Shown: one piece after another, positions 38,705 to 46,865 of the stretch
How the letters are laid out: the number at the start of each line of letters is the position of its first letter
Position numbering within the stretch: position 1 is the first letter of the stretch
The notes under the pieces: model-generated
What the model was told of the DNA's origin: nothing
The model's database searches: none
What the model saw: the letters and a program-made list of their open reading frames with translations, nothing else
Translations under genes and position numbers: made by a program
NCBI RefSeq assembly: GCF_002964785.1
Contig: NZ_PQCC01000023.1
Coordinates: 112,339 to 176,338, forward strand
Length of the DNA stretch: 64,000 nt
Reading direction: 5' to 3'
DNA from: Pseudoalteromonas sp. T1lg48
GTDB lineage: Bacteria; Pseudomonadota; Gammaproteobacteria; Enterobacterales; Alteromonadaceae

Positions 38705-39229
38705 TTACGCGCTGTGGCCACCGCATTTGCCTTCTTTTTCGGCTTTGCCTTCACCGCATTTACCTTCTTTTTCGCCCTTCTTGGCTTTGCCTTCACCGCA
38801 TTTTCCTTCGCCACACTTACCTTCTTTTTTGGCTTTACCCTCACCGCATTTGCCTTCGCCACACTTACCTTCTTTTTTGGCTTTGCCTTCACCGCATTTG
38901 CCTTCGCCGCACTTGCCTTCTTTTTTGGCCTTGCCTTCACCGCATTTGCCTTCGCCGCACTTACCTTCTTTTTCGGCTTTTTTACCTTCGCCGCATTTGC
39001 CTTCGCCACACTTGCCTTCTTTTTCGGCTTTCTTAGCTTCACCGCAACGACCTTCTTTTTCGGTCTTACCTTCACCGCACTTGCCTTCACCAGCGTCTAG
39101 CTGGTAACCGGCTACCATTTCTTGCATTTCAAATGGATTTGCCTGGGCATCGGTGGCTGTCATAGCTGCGCCACCGGCAACAACTGCGCCTAAAGTTAAT
39201 GCAATTGAATTTTTCTTTAATGTGTTCAT
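38705..39229 (-). CDS. hvfA: HvfA-type Cys-rich RiPP precursor (EGKCG repeats)
   Basis: The 174-residue precursor has a Sec signal peptide (residues 1-30, cleavage after 'TDAQA'), the family motif 'NPFEMQEMVAGYQL' (31-44), then a tail almost entirely made of Glu, Gly, Lys, Cys and Ala. It contains 14 cysteines between residues 51 and 169, 13 in EGKCG and one in EGRCG. Homologous precursors are modified at EGKCG cysteines by HvfB/HvfC-type enzymes and bind copper (bufferins and the Haemophilus hvf product). The repeats fall in pairs separated by 'EGKAKK'-like linkers, a 16-residue unit. The number of cysteines is larger than the few repeats I recall in studied members. Confidence 0.92.
   Translation of the reverse strand: MNTLKKNSIALTLGAVVAGGAAMTATDAQANPFEMQEMVAGYQLDAGEGKCGEGKTEKEGRCGEAKKAEKEGKCGEGKCGEGKKAEKEGKCGEGKCGEGKAKKEGKCGEGKCGEGKAKKEGKCGEGKCGEGKAKKEGKCGEGKCGEGKAKKGEKEGKCGEGKAEKEGKCGGHSA
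38770..39075 (-). repeat. hvfA: Tandem 48-base coding repeats inside hvfA
   Basis: The DNA encoding EGKCG-EGKCG-EGKAKK is repeated with a period of 48 bases (for example units beginning near 38820, 38868 and 38916) with scattered silent changes, plus partial and longer variants at both ends. Recombination between units could change the number of modified cysteines. Confidence 0.75.
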
Positions 39230-39344
39230 GCTCTTGCTCTCTCTGTGTTAGTAGCTGTCAAAATAAGTAGACCCGACCTTGTGACAGATGCTTTCACTAA
39301 GGTTAGATTATTTTTGTAATCAGATCACAGACTTAAATATGAAC

Positions 39345-39363
39345 TGATAATGCTATTTTATCA
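39345..39363. promoter_or_regulatory. Inverted repeat between hvfA and dusC
   Basis: TGATAA (39345-39350) and TTATCA (39358-39363) form a 6-base inverted repeat with a 7-base spacer; its left half resembles a Fur half-site (GATAATG). It is 51 bases before the dusC ATG and 115 before hvfA. A metal-responsive operator is possible but the match is weak. Confidence 0.25.
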
Positions 39364-39414
39364 ATAGCCTAGTTCAGGTTAGAATACGCGGCCAAATTTC
39401 CCATAAGGCCGAAC

Positions 39415-40380
39415 ATGAAACTAATCCTCGCTCCCATGGAAGGCGTTGTAGATTTTAAAATGCGCCAGCTACTGACCGACATTGGTGGCTTCGATCTATG
39501 TGTGACCGAGTTTGTTCGTGTCGTTAATCAACGTTTGCCACGGCGCGTGTTTATGCGCTATTGCCCAGAATTACATAACGATGGCTATACTCGCGCAGGA
39601 ACACCGGTACGCATTCAACTACTTGGACAACACCCACAATACCTAGCAGAAAATGCGGTTAAAGCGGTCGCGCTTGGTTCACATGGCATTGATTTGAACT
39701 TTGGCTGTCCGGCAAAAACAGTTAATAAAAGTAAAGGCGGCGCCGTACTGCTGAAGGAGCCTGAGCAGGTCTATCAGATAGTCAAAGCGGTACGTGATGC
39801 GGTTGATAATAAGCATATTGTGACTGCCAAGGTCAGACTTGGATTTGACGACGACTCCCTGAGCAGGGAGATTTTTGATGCCGTAGCCCAGGCAAAGGCC
39901 GATGGCATCGCCATTCATGCGCGCACCAAACGCGACGGCTACCGCCCGCCTGCGTACTGGGACAAAATTGCCCCTCTGCTAGCGAGAAATACCAATATGG
40001 AAGTGGTGGCCAACGGCGAGATTTGGGATCTCAACGACGCCCGTAATGCTCGAGCCCAAAGCCAATGCCAACACCTGATGCTTGGCCGCGGCGCCCTGGC
40101 CATGCCCGACCTGGCGGCTTGGATTAAAGCAGAGGATGCGGGGCAATCACACCGTCGCCTTAGCTGGCATGACGTACTCTATCATATCGTGCATTCGTCA
40201 ATGCATGATGACGAGCAGATGTCGAAGCGCTACTTCGCCAATCGCACCAAGCAGTGGCTGGGTTATTTAAAGCGCACCTATGGCCAGGCCGATGCCTTAT
40301 TCGAGGATATCCGTCGCCTGCATAATAAGGATGAAGTTCTAGCAGTGCTGAAGCGCCATAGCGAACAAGCAGAACATTAG
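39415..40380 (+). CDS. dusC: tRNA-dihydrouridine(16) synthase
   Basis: DusC reduces U16 in the tRNA D-loop with FMN and NADPH. The 321-residue TIM-barrel protein opens with 'LILAPMEGVVDFKMRQLL' (FMN binding) and has the catalytic Cys in 'DLNFGCPAKTVNKSKGG' (about residue 98). The N-terminal 'MEGVVD' and the sequence 'CVTEFVRVV' favour DusC over DusA or DusB. It is divergent from hvfA and 185 bases away. Confidence 0.94.
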   Translation: MKLILAPMEGVVDFKMRQLLTDIGGFDLCVTEFVRVVNQRLPRRVFMRYCPELHNDGYTRAGTPVRIQLLGQHPQYLAENAVKAVALGSHGIDLNFGCPAKTVNKSKGGAVLLKEPEQVYQIVKAVRDAVDNKHIVTAKVRLGFDDDSLSREIFDAVAQAKADGIAIHARTKRDGYRPPAYWDKIAPLLARNTNMEVVANGEIWDLNDARNARAQSQCQHLMLGRGALAMPDLAAWIKAEDAGQSHRRLSWHDVLYHIVHSSMHDDEQMSKRYFANRTKQWLGYLKRTYGQADALFEDIRRLHNKDEVLAVLKRHSEQAEH

Positions 40381-40475
40381 CCGATACTTTTTCACCTTTA
40401 GTTGATCACGGTCATATCGATTGAGGCATTTACTGGCCACAATAAAAGCTACCTAAGTTAACAGTGGATTGTGTC

Positions 40476-40832
40476 ATGACTATCGAGACGCTCGACTTTG
40501 AAGCGAAAGTAGAGGTGTTACTTTCGCAAGTGCGTGAAGAGCTTTTAAACCGCCTGCGCTATTCCACCCTCAGCCATGAGAACGAGCTTTATCAGACTTT
40601 GGCAGCTCATCCAGAATGGGATTGGGTGGCACATCTTCGCGATAAATCCGGACCAACTTATAAAGATTTGGTGGATAAACTGGAGCGCCTTGAGGCAACC
40701 CAGTGCCAATTTGATTTGGGGTTATTCGGCTTTTGCAGCGATTGCGAAGAGCCCATTGAGGCGGCTCGTCTCGCCGAAGACGTAACCGCCCAACGCTGCC
40801 GGCAGTGCGAGGCGCACCTTAAGGCTCGCTAA
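40476..40832 (+). CDS. DksA/TraR-type C4 zinc-finger protein
   Basis: This 118-residue protein has a helical N-terminal coiled-coil-like region (about 5-75) and a C-terminal four-cysteine zinc finger, 'FCSDCEEPI' with 'RCRQCEAH' (about 85-113). DksA-like proteins act on RNA polymerase through the secondary channel; the coiled-coil tip here lacks the DxxDxA acidic motif of DksA as far as I can see, so a direct DksA role is uncertain. I prefer the ATG at 40476; a GTG at 40464 is an alternative. Its last 14 bases overlap the convergent lipoprotein gene. Confidence 0.75.
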   Translation: MTIETLDFEAKVEVLLSQVREELLNRLRYSTLSHENELYQTLAAHPEWDWVAHLRDKSGPTYKDLVDKLERLEATQCQFDLGLFGFCSDCEEPIEAARLAEDVTAQRCRQCEAHLKAR

Positions 40833-41799
40833 CTAGGTCCGCATAGATAAAGCTCTGCCCCGGGTGGGTTAATACCCGCATCAAGATGCGTGTTGCCACC
40901 CCGGCGTCGATTCCCTTATTGGCCAAAGCCGTATACACAAACTGCTCACTCCACATTTGCGCATGTACGCCAAGGTCAACCTCCATCCATATTAACGCCA
41001 TATAGCGCTGTGACGGGTTCAATTGCAACCCTTTAGCCCACCCCCTTAAGTCACCATAATTTTGCCGCCAATCAAGGTCTGGCATTAGCTCAGAGCGATC
41101 CATTTCTGGTAATGGCTGTACACCGAAACCCTGAACGTCCCTTTGTTTACCTTGTATATCGGTATACCACTGGATGGGAGAGCGTACCTGACCGCTATAA
41201 TAATTAATTTTCGCCTGATACCACTGTGCACCATTGGGCAACTGCGCCAACCCCAGTTGATTACGGGGAATATAACGACTTAAATAAGCCTCCAAACGAG
41301 CGATAGCAGTGTTAAGTTGTGGCTCGCTGCTTTGCTTTTTAAATTGCCCCAGCTGAGCCTGTATATGCGCTACTTCAACGACATTAAGATAAATCTTACT
41401 GTCCTGTGCTTGCTCTAAGGTCTGCTCTACAAATGACAGCCATTTTGCAAGCCCCTGTTGTGCCTGAGAGTCTTGGAAAAAGGCCGAATGGTCAGTGATT
41501 TTCGCCGCTAAGGGCCAAGGTTGATAGCGCCGTACAAAGCGCTCTTCGGTAACCAAATAATCCAGAGTTTGCGCCTGATTAGGAGTAAGTTGCGAGCGCG
41601 CTATGGCATTATAAATATCGTGGCGTTGCTTAAGGTACTCCTGAGTGAAGGGCCAAGGCTGCCCGGCATCGACTCTTTCGCCACTTAGCCTAGCATTTAG
41701 CTGCCGCAAGGCCTCAATGGCCTGCGCAGAGTCTAAACTGGGCGCATCCGAACACCCTACCAATAACAATAAACCTATCGATAACATTCGCTTGATCAT
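40819..41799 (-). CDS. DUF885-like lipoprotein, apparently lacking the metalloprotease motif
   Basis: The 326-residue protein has a lipoprotein signal with lipobox 'LLLVGC' (Cys16), so it should be anchored to the envelope. The stretches 'LAQLPNGAQWYQAKINYYSG' (about 207) and 'MEVDLGVHAQMWSEQF' (about 270) and the ending 'HPGQSFIYADL' resemble parts of DUF885 proteins. However, it is about half the usual length and has no HExxH motif, so it may be a shortened, non-enzymatic relative. Family assignment is by resemblance only. It ends 14 bases inside the DksA-like gene on the other strand. Confidence 0.6.
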   Translation of the reverse strand: MIKRMLSIGLLLLVGCSDAPSLDSAQAIEALRQLNARLSGERVDAGQPWPFTQEYLKQRHDIYNAIARSQLTPNQAQTLDYLVTEERFVRRYQPWPLAAKITDHSAFFQDSQAQQGLAKWLSFVEQTLEQAQDSKIYLNVVEVAHIQAQLGQFKKQSSEPQLNTAIARLEAYLSRYIPRNQLGLAQLPNGAQWYQAKINYYSGQVRSPIQWYTDIQGKQRDVQGFGVQPLPEMDRSELMPDLDWRQNYGDLRGWAKGLQLNPSQRYMALIWMEVDLGVHAQMWSEQFVYTALANKGIDAGVATRILMRVLTHPGQSFIYADLVSEP

Positions 41800-41835
41800 A
41801 ATCTGCTCAACGCTATTACTTATTCTTATAAATAT

Positions 41836-41861
41836 AAAAAAAGCCCCTAATGGGGCTTTTT
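41836..41861 (-). terminator. Terminator at the end of the TonB2 cluster
   Basis: AAGCCCC (41841-41847) pairs with GGGGCTT (41852-41858), loop TAAT, with A and T runs on both sides. It lies 18 bases after the TPR gene stop on the minus strand. Confidence 0.85.
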
Positions 41862-41878
41862 ATGGTCACATGCTGTGA

Positions 41879-43144
41879 TTAAAGACTTACGCCGTTACGC
41901 TGCGCCTTATCTTTAATGAAAGTCTTCCAGCTGCGAGCAAACTTACGTGTGCTTGGATCTTCCGCTGCTTTGGAGATCGCAGCATACGCTTGCTTGTATT
42001 TCTCTTGCTGTAAGTAGGCTTCGGCCAGGTCTGAATAAATTTGACCTTCTTTATCCGAACCTAAATCAAGCGCTTTGTTTAATAAGGACACGGCCTTATC
42101 AAACTGTTGCTCTTGTAAACGCAATGAACCTGCTTTACGGAAAAGTTCTGCATCGTTATCAAACTTTGCTGCTTCTTCGTAATACTTAGCCGCCGTCTTA
42201 ATGTTTTTCGCATTATGATAGTAGCTGGCAATTGCCGTTACATTTTGCTTAGTGCGCTCAACCTTACCTTCATTAACCGCTTTTTCCATATGGAAACCGG
42301 CTTTATAAGGCACGCCAACGAACGAATATAGCTGGGCAAGTACCTTATAGTCTGTTTCAGACTCAAGGTAGCCGTTGTCGTAAGCGATATCCATGATATT
42401 CAGACCTTTTGAATAGTCCTCTACCTGCATATAGAAACGACCTAGGTTAGTCCAAGACTTTTTGTCTTCGGGCCAACTTTTCACCATACGTTCGCCTACT
42501 TTTACTACGTTAGGAAAATCTTTCGTCTCGTAGTAAGCACCCATAAGCAGCGAGAATGGGGCCTTTTTAGGCTCCGACTTCGCATTTAGCTCAATGGCGC
42601 GCTCGGCTGGTTGAATAACGTCTTTAAACTGACCAAGCTCATAGTTAGCCTGCGCAATACGCGTGTACACCGTGGCGTCTTCTTCACCGGTGAAGTCCAT
42701 CCAGTCGATGTAGGCTTGTTTCGCTTCTTTGTACTTCTTGGTGTTAGCCAACAAGTCACCAATCAGCTTCATTGCTTGTTCTTGATCGTTGAAGTTAAGC
42801 ACATCAGGCTTAACCGCATCGCGAATATGCTTGATCGCTAACTGATAGTTATCTTTCTGTGCATACAGCTGACCTAAATAACGATCTACCGTAGCCTTAT
42901 CAAACTTATCAGAAGGATCCAACTCTTTCAAAATAGCAATGGCACCGTCGATATCTTCAGCTTCATAAAGCTCGAAAGCCTTAACCACTTTTTTACCGAC
43001 GCGCTCGCCCATGACCTTAGTCTTGGCATTTTTGCGCTTTTCGATCTCCGCGTAGTTTGGCGCAGCCACCGCTGAGGTGCTGACTACGCCGCCCGATACG
43101 GAGATTAGCAGAGCGAGTGCAGTAACTTTCGATAGATTTTTCAT
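41879..43144 (-). CDS. TPR-repeat periplasmic protein of the TonB2 cluster
   Basis: The 421-residue protein has a signal peptide (about 1-27, cleavage near 'AVAAPN'), and at least seven tetratricopeptide-like helix pairs (about 50-400, e.g. 'KKYKEAKQAYIDWM', 'NLGRFYMQVEDYSKGL', 'YSDLAEAYLQQEKYKQA'). Such proteins follow tonB in TonB2-type operons of Vibrio, Shewanella and relatives and probably scaffold the periplasmic part of the machinery; the exact function is not established. GGAG precedes the ATG, 13 bases after tonB. Confidence 0.85.
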   Translation of the reverse strand: MKNLSKVTALALLISVSGGVVSTSAVAAPNYAEIEKRKNAKTKVMGERVGKKVVKAFELYEAEDIDGAIAILKELDPSDKFDKATVDRYLGQLYAQKDNYQLAIKHIRDAVKPDVLNFNDQEQAMKLIGDLLANTKKYKEAKQAYIDWMDFTGEEDATVYTRIAQANYELGQFKDVIQPAERAIELNAKSEPKKAPFSLLMGAYYETKDFPNVVKVGERMVKSWPEDKKSWTNLGRFYMQVEDYSKGLNIMDIAYDNGYLESETDYKVLAQLYSFVGVPYKAGFHMEKAVNEGKVERTKQNVTAIASYYHNAKNIKTAAKYYEEAAKFDNDAELFRKAGSLRLQEQQFDKAVSLLNKALDLGSDKEGQIYSDLAEAYLQQEKYKQAYAAISKAAEDPSTRKFARSWKTFIKDKAQRNGVSL

Positions 43145-43157
43145 CTCTACACTCTCC

Positions 43158-43775
43158 TTACTGGTCTTGGTTCAGTTTAAAGTCAAGCTGTACTGTGATG
43201 CCAGGCTGTTTTACCGGCTTGCCATCAACAACTTTAGGCTTGTACTTCCATTTACGCAGTGCACGCTTGGCTTCACGGTCGAAGATACGCTTAGGCTCGG
43301 CGTCGATAACCTCAACGTCTTCTACCCCGCCCACTTCGTTGATGGTGAATGAAAGTTGTACCCAACCTTCTTTACCATCACGTGCGGCTTGCACTGGGTA
43401 TTTAGGTTCAATTCGCACAAGAGGTGTAGCATCACCATCTCGACCAAATGCACCTGGGCCACTTAATCCACCGGCAGAACCACCCACGTTAACACTTGGC
43501 ATATTGAAGCCTAGTGCGCCAGCATCAGGGTTGCTGTTGTCTGGCTGTGGCGGCTGCGGCTTAGGCGGCTGCTTTGGCGGTGGAGGCGGCGGCGGCGGTA
43601 CACGCTTACGCTCCTGCACCTTGGATTCAGGCGGATTCGTCATAATTTCGACAACGATCTTCTCTTTCTCGTTAGCGGCGCGTCCATCTCCTCCGGAGAT
43701 TAGATACGCCATGAAAAAGAATAAGCCGAAAGTAACTGCCCCACCTGCAATCAGTGAAAACAGAAAACGAATCAT
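43158..43775 (-). CDS. tonB: TonB family energy transducer (TonB2 type)
   Basis: TonB carries proton-motive-force energy from ExbB/ExbD to outer-membrane receptors. The 205-residue protein is short, as TonB2 types are: one N-terminal membrane helix (about 1-25), a proline-rich linker with a run of prolines ('PPPPPPPPKQPPKPQPPQP', about 62-80), and a C-terminal TonB domain (about 120-205, 'GWVQLSFTINEVGGVEDVEV'). The ATG overlaps the exbD stop by one base. Confidence 0.93.
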   Translation of the reverse strand: MIRFLFSLIAGGAVTFGLFFFMAYLISGGDGRAANEKEKIVVEIMTNPPESKVQERKRVPPPPPPPPKQPPKPQPPQPDNSNPDAGALGFNMPSVNVGGSAGGLSGPGAFGRDGDATPLVRIEPKYPVQAARDGKEGWVQLSFTINEVGGVEDVEVIDAEPKRIFDREAKRALRKWKYKPKVVDGKPVKQPGITVQLDFKLNQDQ

Positions 43776-44176
43776 TACTTTTCTCCAGCGATGGATATCT
43801 TATCGATACCTGCGGCTTTAATTTGGTCCATTACCTTCACAACAACACCGTGTTTCGCTTCTTTATCCGCCTGGATAATTACGATTTCGGTTGGTTGCTC
43901 TGCTAATAGACGCTCGATATTCGCAGCTACACGCTCAACATCTACCTGACGCTTATCCATCCAAATTTCACCGTTAGAGCGAATAGCGATGAAGATATTT
44001 GCATTTTTCTTCTTAGTCGCTTGCGCTGCTTCAGGTTTATTTACATCAATACCAGCTTCTTTAACGAACGATGTAGTTACGATAAAGAAGATCAGCATGA
44101 TGAATACGATGTCTAGCATCGGCGTCATATCGACGGCTGCTTCTTCTTCTTCACGAAAACGTTGTTTACGTGCCAT
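43775..44176 (-). CDS. exbD: Biopolymer transporter ExbD
   Basis: ExbD couples proton flow to TonB motion. It has one membrane helix near the N-terminus with the essential Asp in 'MTPMLDIVFIMLIFF' (Asp about 22) and a periplasmic domain of about 85 residues. The 133-residue length is standard. I choose the ATG at 44176, seven bases after AGAGAGA, over a TTG two codons earlier. Confidence 0.93.
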   Translation of the reverse strand: MARKQRFREEEEAAVDMTPMLDIVFIMLIFFIVTTSFVKEAGIDVNKPEAAQATKKKNANIFIAIRSNGEIWMDKRQVDVERVAANIERLLAEQPTEIVIIQADKEAKHGVVVKVMDQIKAAGIDKISIAGEK

Positions 44177-44190
44177 ATTCAAATCTCTCT

Positions 44191-44715
44191 CTAGTGATGA
44201 GGCAAGCTATCAATCAGCTTTTCTTTAGCCATTTTTGCACGTGCTTCTAGACGTGTACTAAAGAATACACCTGATAGTGCCGCAACCATTCCAGCCATTG
44301 TTGGGATTGTTGCCATTGAAATACCCGATGCCATTAGTCGAGGGTTACCAGTACCTTGAGTTGCCATGGTTTCGAAAACCGCGATCATACCCGTTACTGT
44401 ACCCAATAGACCGATTAACGGACATACGGCTACCAATGTCTTAATCAACAACATGCGCTCATCTAATTTTTCAGACGCTTCAGAAATCCATGCATCGCGG
44501 ATTCTGTGTGCGTACCAAGACGTAGTGTCTTGGCGGGCGTCCCACTTAGCTACGATTCCTTTTTTCATTTTCGGAAACTCAGCAAGTAGGAACCAATAGC
44601 GCTCAATCATTAAAACCCACATGAGGAAGAGTGCTATCGCGACCACGTATAAAACCTGGCCGCCTGTGCCAACAAAATCCCTGATAGATTCCCAAATCTC
44701 CATCAGGACTAGCAT
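44191..44715 (-). CDS. exbB: MotA/TolQ/ExbB proton channel (ExbB2)
   Basis: The short ExbB (174 residues) forms the proton channel with ExbD. It has three hydrophobic segments: about 18-38, 92-115 and 135-160, with 'CPLIGLLGTVTGMI' typical of the family. Its ATG overlaps the stop of the preceding ttpC by one base, so translation of the two is coupled. Two ExbB-like proteins in tandem are the mark of TonB2 systems with TtpC. Confidence 0.93.
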   Translation of the reverse strand: MLVLMEIWESIRDFVGTGGQVLYVVAIALFLMWVLMIERYWFLLAEFPKMKKGIVAKWDARQDTTSWYAHRIRDAWISEASEKLDERMLLIKTLVAVCPLIGLLGTVTGMIAVFETMATQGTGNPRLMASGISMATIPTMAGMVAALSGVFFSTRLEARAKMAKEKLIDSLPHH

Positions 44716-46079
44716 TAGGCTTTCTCCTTCTCCGCGTGAGCAGCGATAATACCAGCGCTTTGCTCATCAAGAATGTGGATGATTGATTTACTACGACCGG
44801 CAACAACAGCGTGTACTAGGATTAGCGGAAGTGCCGCGATTAGACCTAGGGCTGTAGTTACTAGAGCCATTGAGATTGAACCAGCCATGATCTTCGGATC
44901 ACCGGTACCGAATAATGTGATCTGCTGGAAGGTGTTGATCATACCAACAACGGTACCAAGTAGACCTAGTAGCGGTGCGATAGCAGCCAAGATCTTGATG
45001 ATGTTGATACCCATTTCGATGCGAGGCGTTTCACGTAGAATCGCTTCATCAAGCTTAAGCTCAAGGTTTTCAACGTCTTGGTTTTTGTTGTCTTGGTAAA
45101 CTTTAAGGATACGACCAAGCGGGTTACCTTCTGAAGGTGCGCTGGTGTTCTTAAGTTGACTCTTGATCTTACCTGAAGTGATTGTTAGGTCTACTAGACG
45201 TACAATCGCGATTAGGAAACCAATCACTAGTAAAACAGCGATGATGTAACCTACTTCACCACCTTGGTGGAAACGCTCTTCAGGAGTCGCTTTCTGCGTG
45301 TTTAGACGCAAGATTGAACCACGAGTTGGGTCAACGTAGAAGCCAGTGTACGCGTCTGCTGAAGTATTGATAAGTGACTTAGCAGTGTCTAGCACGTAAC
45401 CGTCTGGTTGACGACCTAGTGGTTGAATCGATTGAGTGTCACCAGAGTAAATCAGGTAACCATCGTCTGTGATAAGGTTGAAGTTACCGATACGAGTTAC
45501 TTGCTTAGTAGACGTTGAACCGTCAAGCTCAGAAACTTCAGCTTCGAAAGAAGATACTTTCGCAGACTCGGTCATTTCAGTTTGTAGGGCAATCCAAAGC
45601 TCTTCTAGTTCACGAGTAGTAGGAAGCTCTTTTGCTGCCGCTAGTGAACGAAGAATTTCAGCACGTCCAGGCTTTTCAGCGCTTACTAGTGATGCTTCGA
45701 TTGAACCAATTGTTTCTTGTGCCGCACGACGTACAACACCGAACATCTCACCTAGGGTACCTTTTGCATTTTCAAGTGCAGTTTCTTTTTCCGCTAGGGT
45801 GATTTCGTTTTGTGCGTATTCTTTTTGCAGACGCTCACCGCGTGCTTTTTCAGCAGCTAGTTCACGCTTTGCAGTGTTAAGAAGCGCTTGCTGGTCAGCA
45901 CGAGCAGCTAGGAACTCTTGCTCACGTTGCTTGTTTAGCTTGCCTTCAGAGATACGCTCTTTCTTTACTTGCTCAAGGATTTGGTCAAGTACTTGCGTGT
46001 TTGCATGGGCGTTAAGCGCAGCACCGGCAGAAACAGATAGTACTGCTGCAACAGCAAAACCTTTGAATAGTTTCTTCAT
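44715..46079 (-). CDS. TtpC-like large MotA/TolQ/ExbB protein
   Basis: The 454-residue protein has a signal peptide ('KKLFKGFAVAAVLSVSAGAALNAHA', cleavage near 26; only part needed), a charged coiled coil (about 30-115), a periplasmic region (about 120-265), and a C-terminal ExbB-type channel domain with three helices (about 275-450, 'APLLGLLGTVVGMINTF'). TtpC is required with TonB2 in Vibrio for some siderophore receptors. It lies between a DUF3450 gene and exbB in the usual order. Confidence 0.9.
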   Translation of the reverse strand: MKKLFKGFAVAAVLSVSAGAALNAHANTQVLDQILEQVKKERISEGKLNKQREQEFLAARADQQALLNTAKRELAAEKARGERLQKEYAQNEITLAEKETALENAKGTLGEMFGVVRRAAQETIGSIEASLVSAEKPGRAEILRSLAAAKELPTTRELEELWIALQTEMTESAKVSSFEAEVSELDGSTSTKQVTRIGNFNLITDDGYLIYSGDTQSIQPLGRQPDGYVLDTAKSLINTSADAYTGFYVDPTRGSILRLNTQKATPEERFHQGGEVGYIIAVLLVIGFLIAIVRLVDLTITSGKIKSQLKNTSAPSEGNPLGRILKVYQDNKNQDVENLELKLDEAILRETPRIEMGINIIKILAAIAPLLGLLGTVVGMINTFQQITLFGTGDPKIMAGSISMALVTTALGLIAALPLILVHAVVAGRSKSIIHILDEQSAGIIAAHAEKEKA

Positions 46080-46085
46080 TATCGA

Positions 46086-46856
46086 TTACTCCGCGCCGAA
46101 GATTGGTAGTTTAACAAGATCCGGAGCCGCTTGCTTACGGGCCATACGGATTGTCTCTTTGATAGGCTTCAGGAATTCATCGCCTAACGCTTCCCACTGC
46201 TTAGTAGTGTTGTTCCACACCCAAGCACTCTTCTGGTCGAAAGATTGCGCTACATAAGCAATACGACCAAGACGCGCGAAGTCTACAGAGATATCACGAC
46301 CGTCGATGTTCAGACTGCCTTGGTTAGCAACCATAGTCGTGCTGTAGTCTTTCTCTACCATGTAAGCTTCAAGAACCTGACGGAACTTCTCAGAAGTTGT
46401 TACAGAAGCGCTAGTCATGATGTCGCGTAGTTTTTCAATACGCTCCATACGCTCTTCAGTATCAAACGGAACGTCCGCTTTGATGAATTGCTCAAGCGTA
46501 TCGATCATGCGATACATCAAAGGCACAACGTTTTGTTTCGTTTTGTCGATACCAGCGATCTGACGCTCCAAAGACTCGATTTGAGAGTTTTGGTCATCAA
46601 CAAGGCGCTGAACGTGGTCGTTATAGACCTTCATGATTTCTGTTTCATCTACAGTAGAGCGGTAATCGGCGATTAGCTCTTGAGTTTGACCGTAGATGTT
46701 GTCGATTTTAGTTTGAGACTTTTTAGCAGCCGTTTGAATTGTTGCACCAGCTTTGTGCAAGTCATTCAACGGATCTGCCATCACATTGTTGCTTGCAAGT
46801 GCAGCTGCGCCAACCAACGCAGAAGCTACAAGACTCTTTCTGATTTTAACAGACAT
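46086..46856 (-). CDS. DUF3450 family exported protein, first gene of the TonB2 cluster
   Basis: The 256-residue protein has a signal peptide (about 1-27, cleavage near 'NNVMA-DP') and then a long alpha-helical coiled-coil region (about 30-125, 'YGQTQELIADYRSTVDETE'). DUF3450 genes regularly precede ttpC-exbB-exbD-tonB in Alteromonadales and Vibrio; the function is unknown. The ATG at 46856 is preferred over a TTG three codons upstream. The operon reads through to the TPR gene with gaps under 15 bases. Confidence 0.85.
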   Translation of the reverse strand: MSVKIRKSLVASALVGAAALASNNVMADPLNDLHKAGATIQTAAKKSQTKIDNIYGQTQELIADYRSTVDETEIMKVYNDHVQRLVDDQNSQIESLERQIAGIDKTKQNVVPLMYRMIDTLEQFIKADVPFDTEERMERIEKLRDIMTSASVTTSEKFRQVLEAYMVEKDYSTTMVANQGSLNIDGRDISVDFARLGRIAYVAQSFDQKSAWVWNNTTKQWEALGDEFLKPIKETIRMARKQAAPDLVKLPIFGAE

Positions 46857-46865
46857 AGTTCCCAA

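Noticed and set aside
38770..39075. Regular 48-base repeats that might be a CRISPR array
   Set aside because: There are no unique spacers, the repeats are contiguous and in frame, and they encode HvfA.
38676..39107. Open frames on the plus strand over hvfA, rich in Pro-Ser-His or Phe-Ala
   Set aside because: They are the complement of the repetitive EGKCG coding DNA; the minus strand has the signal peptide, family motif and partner genes.
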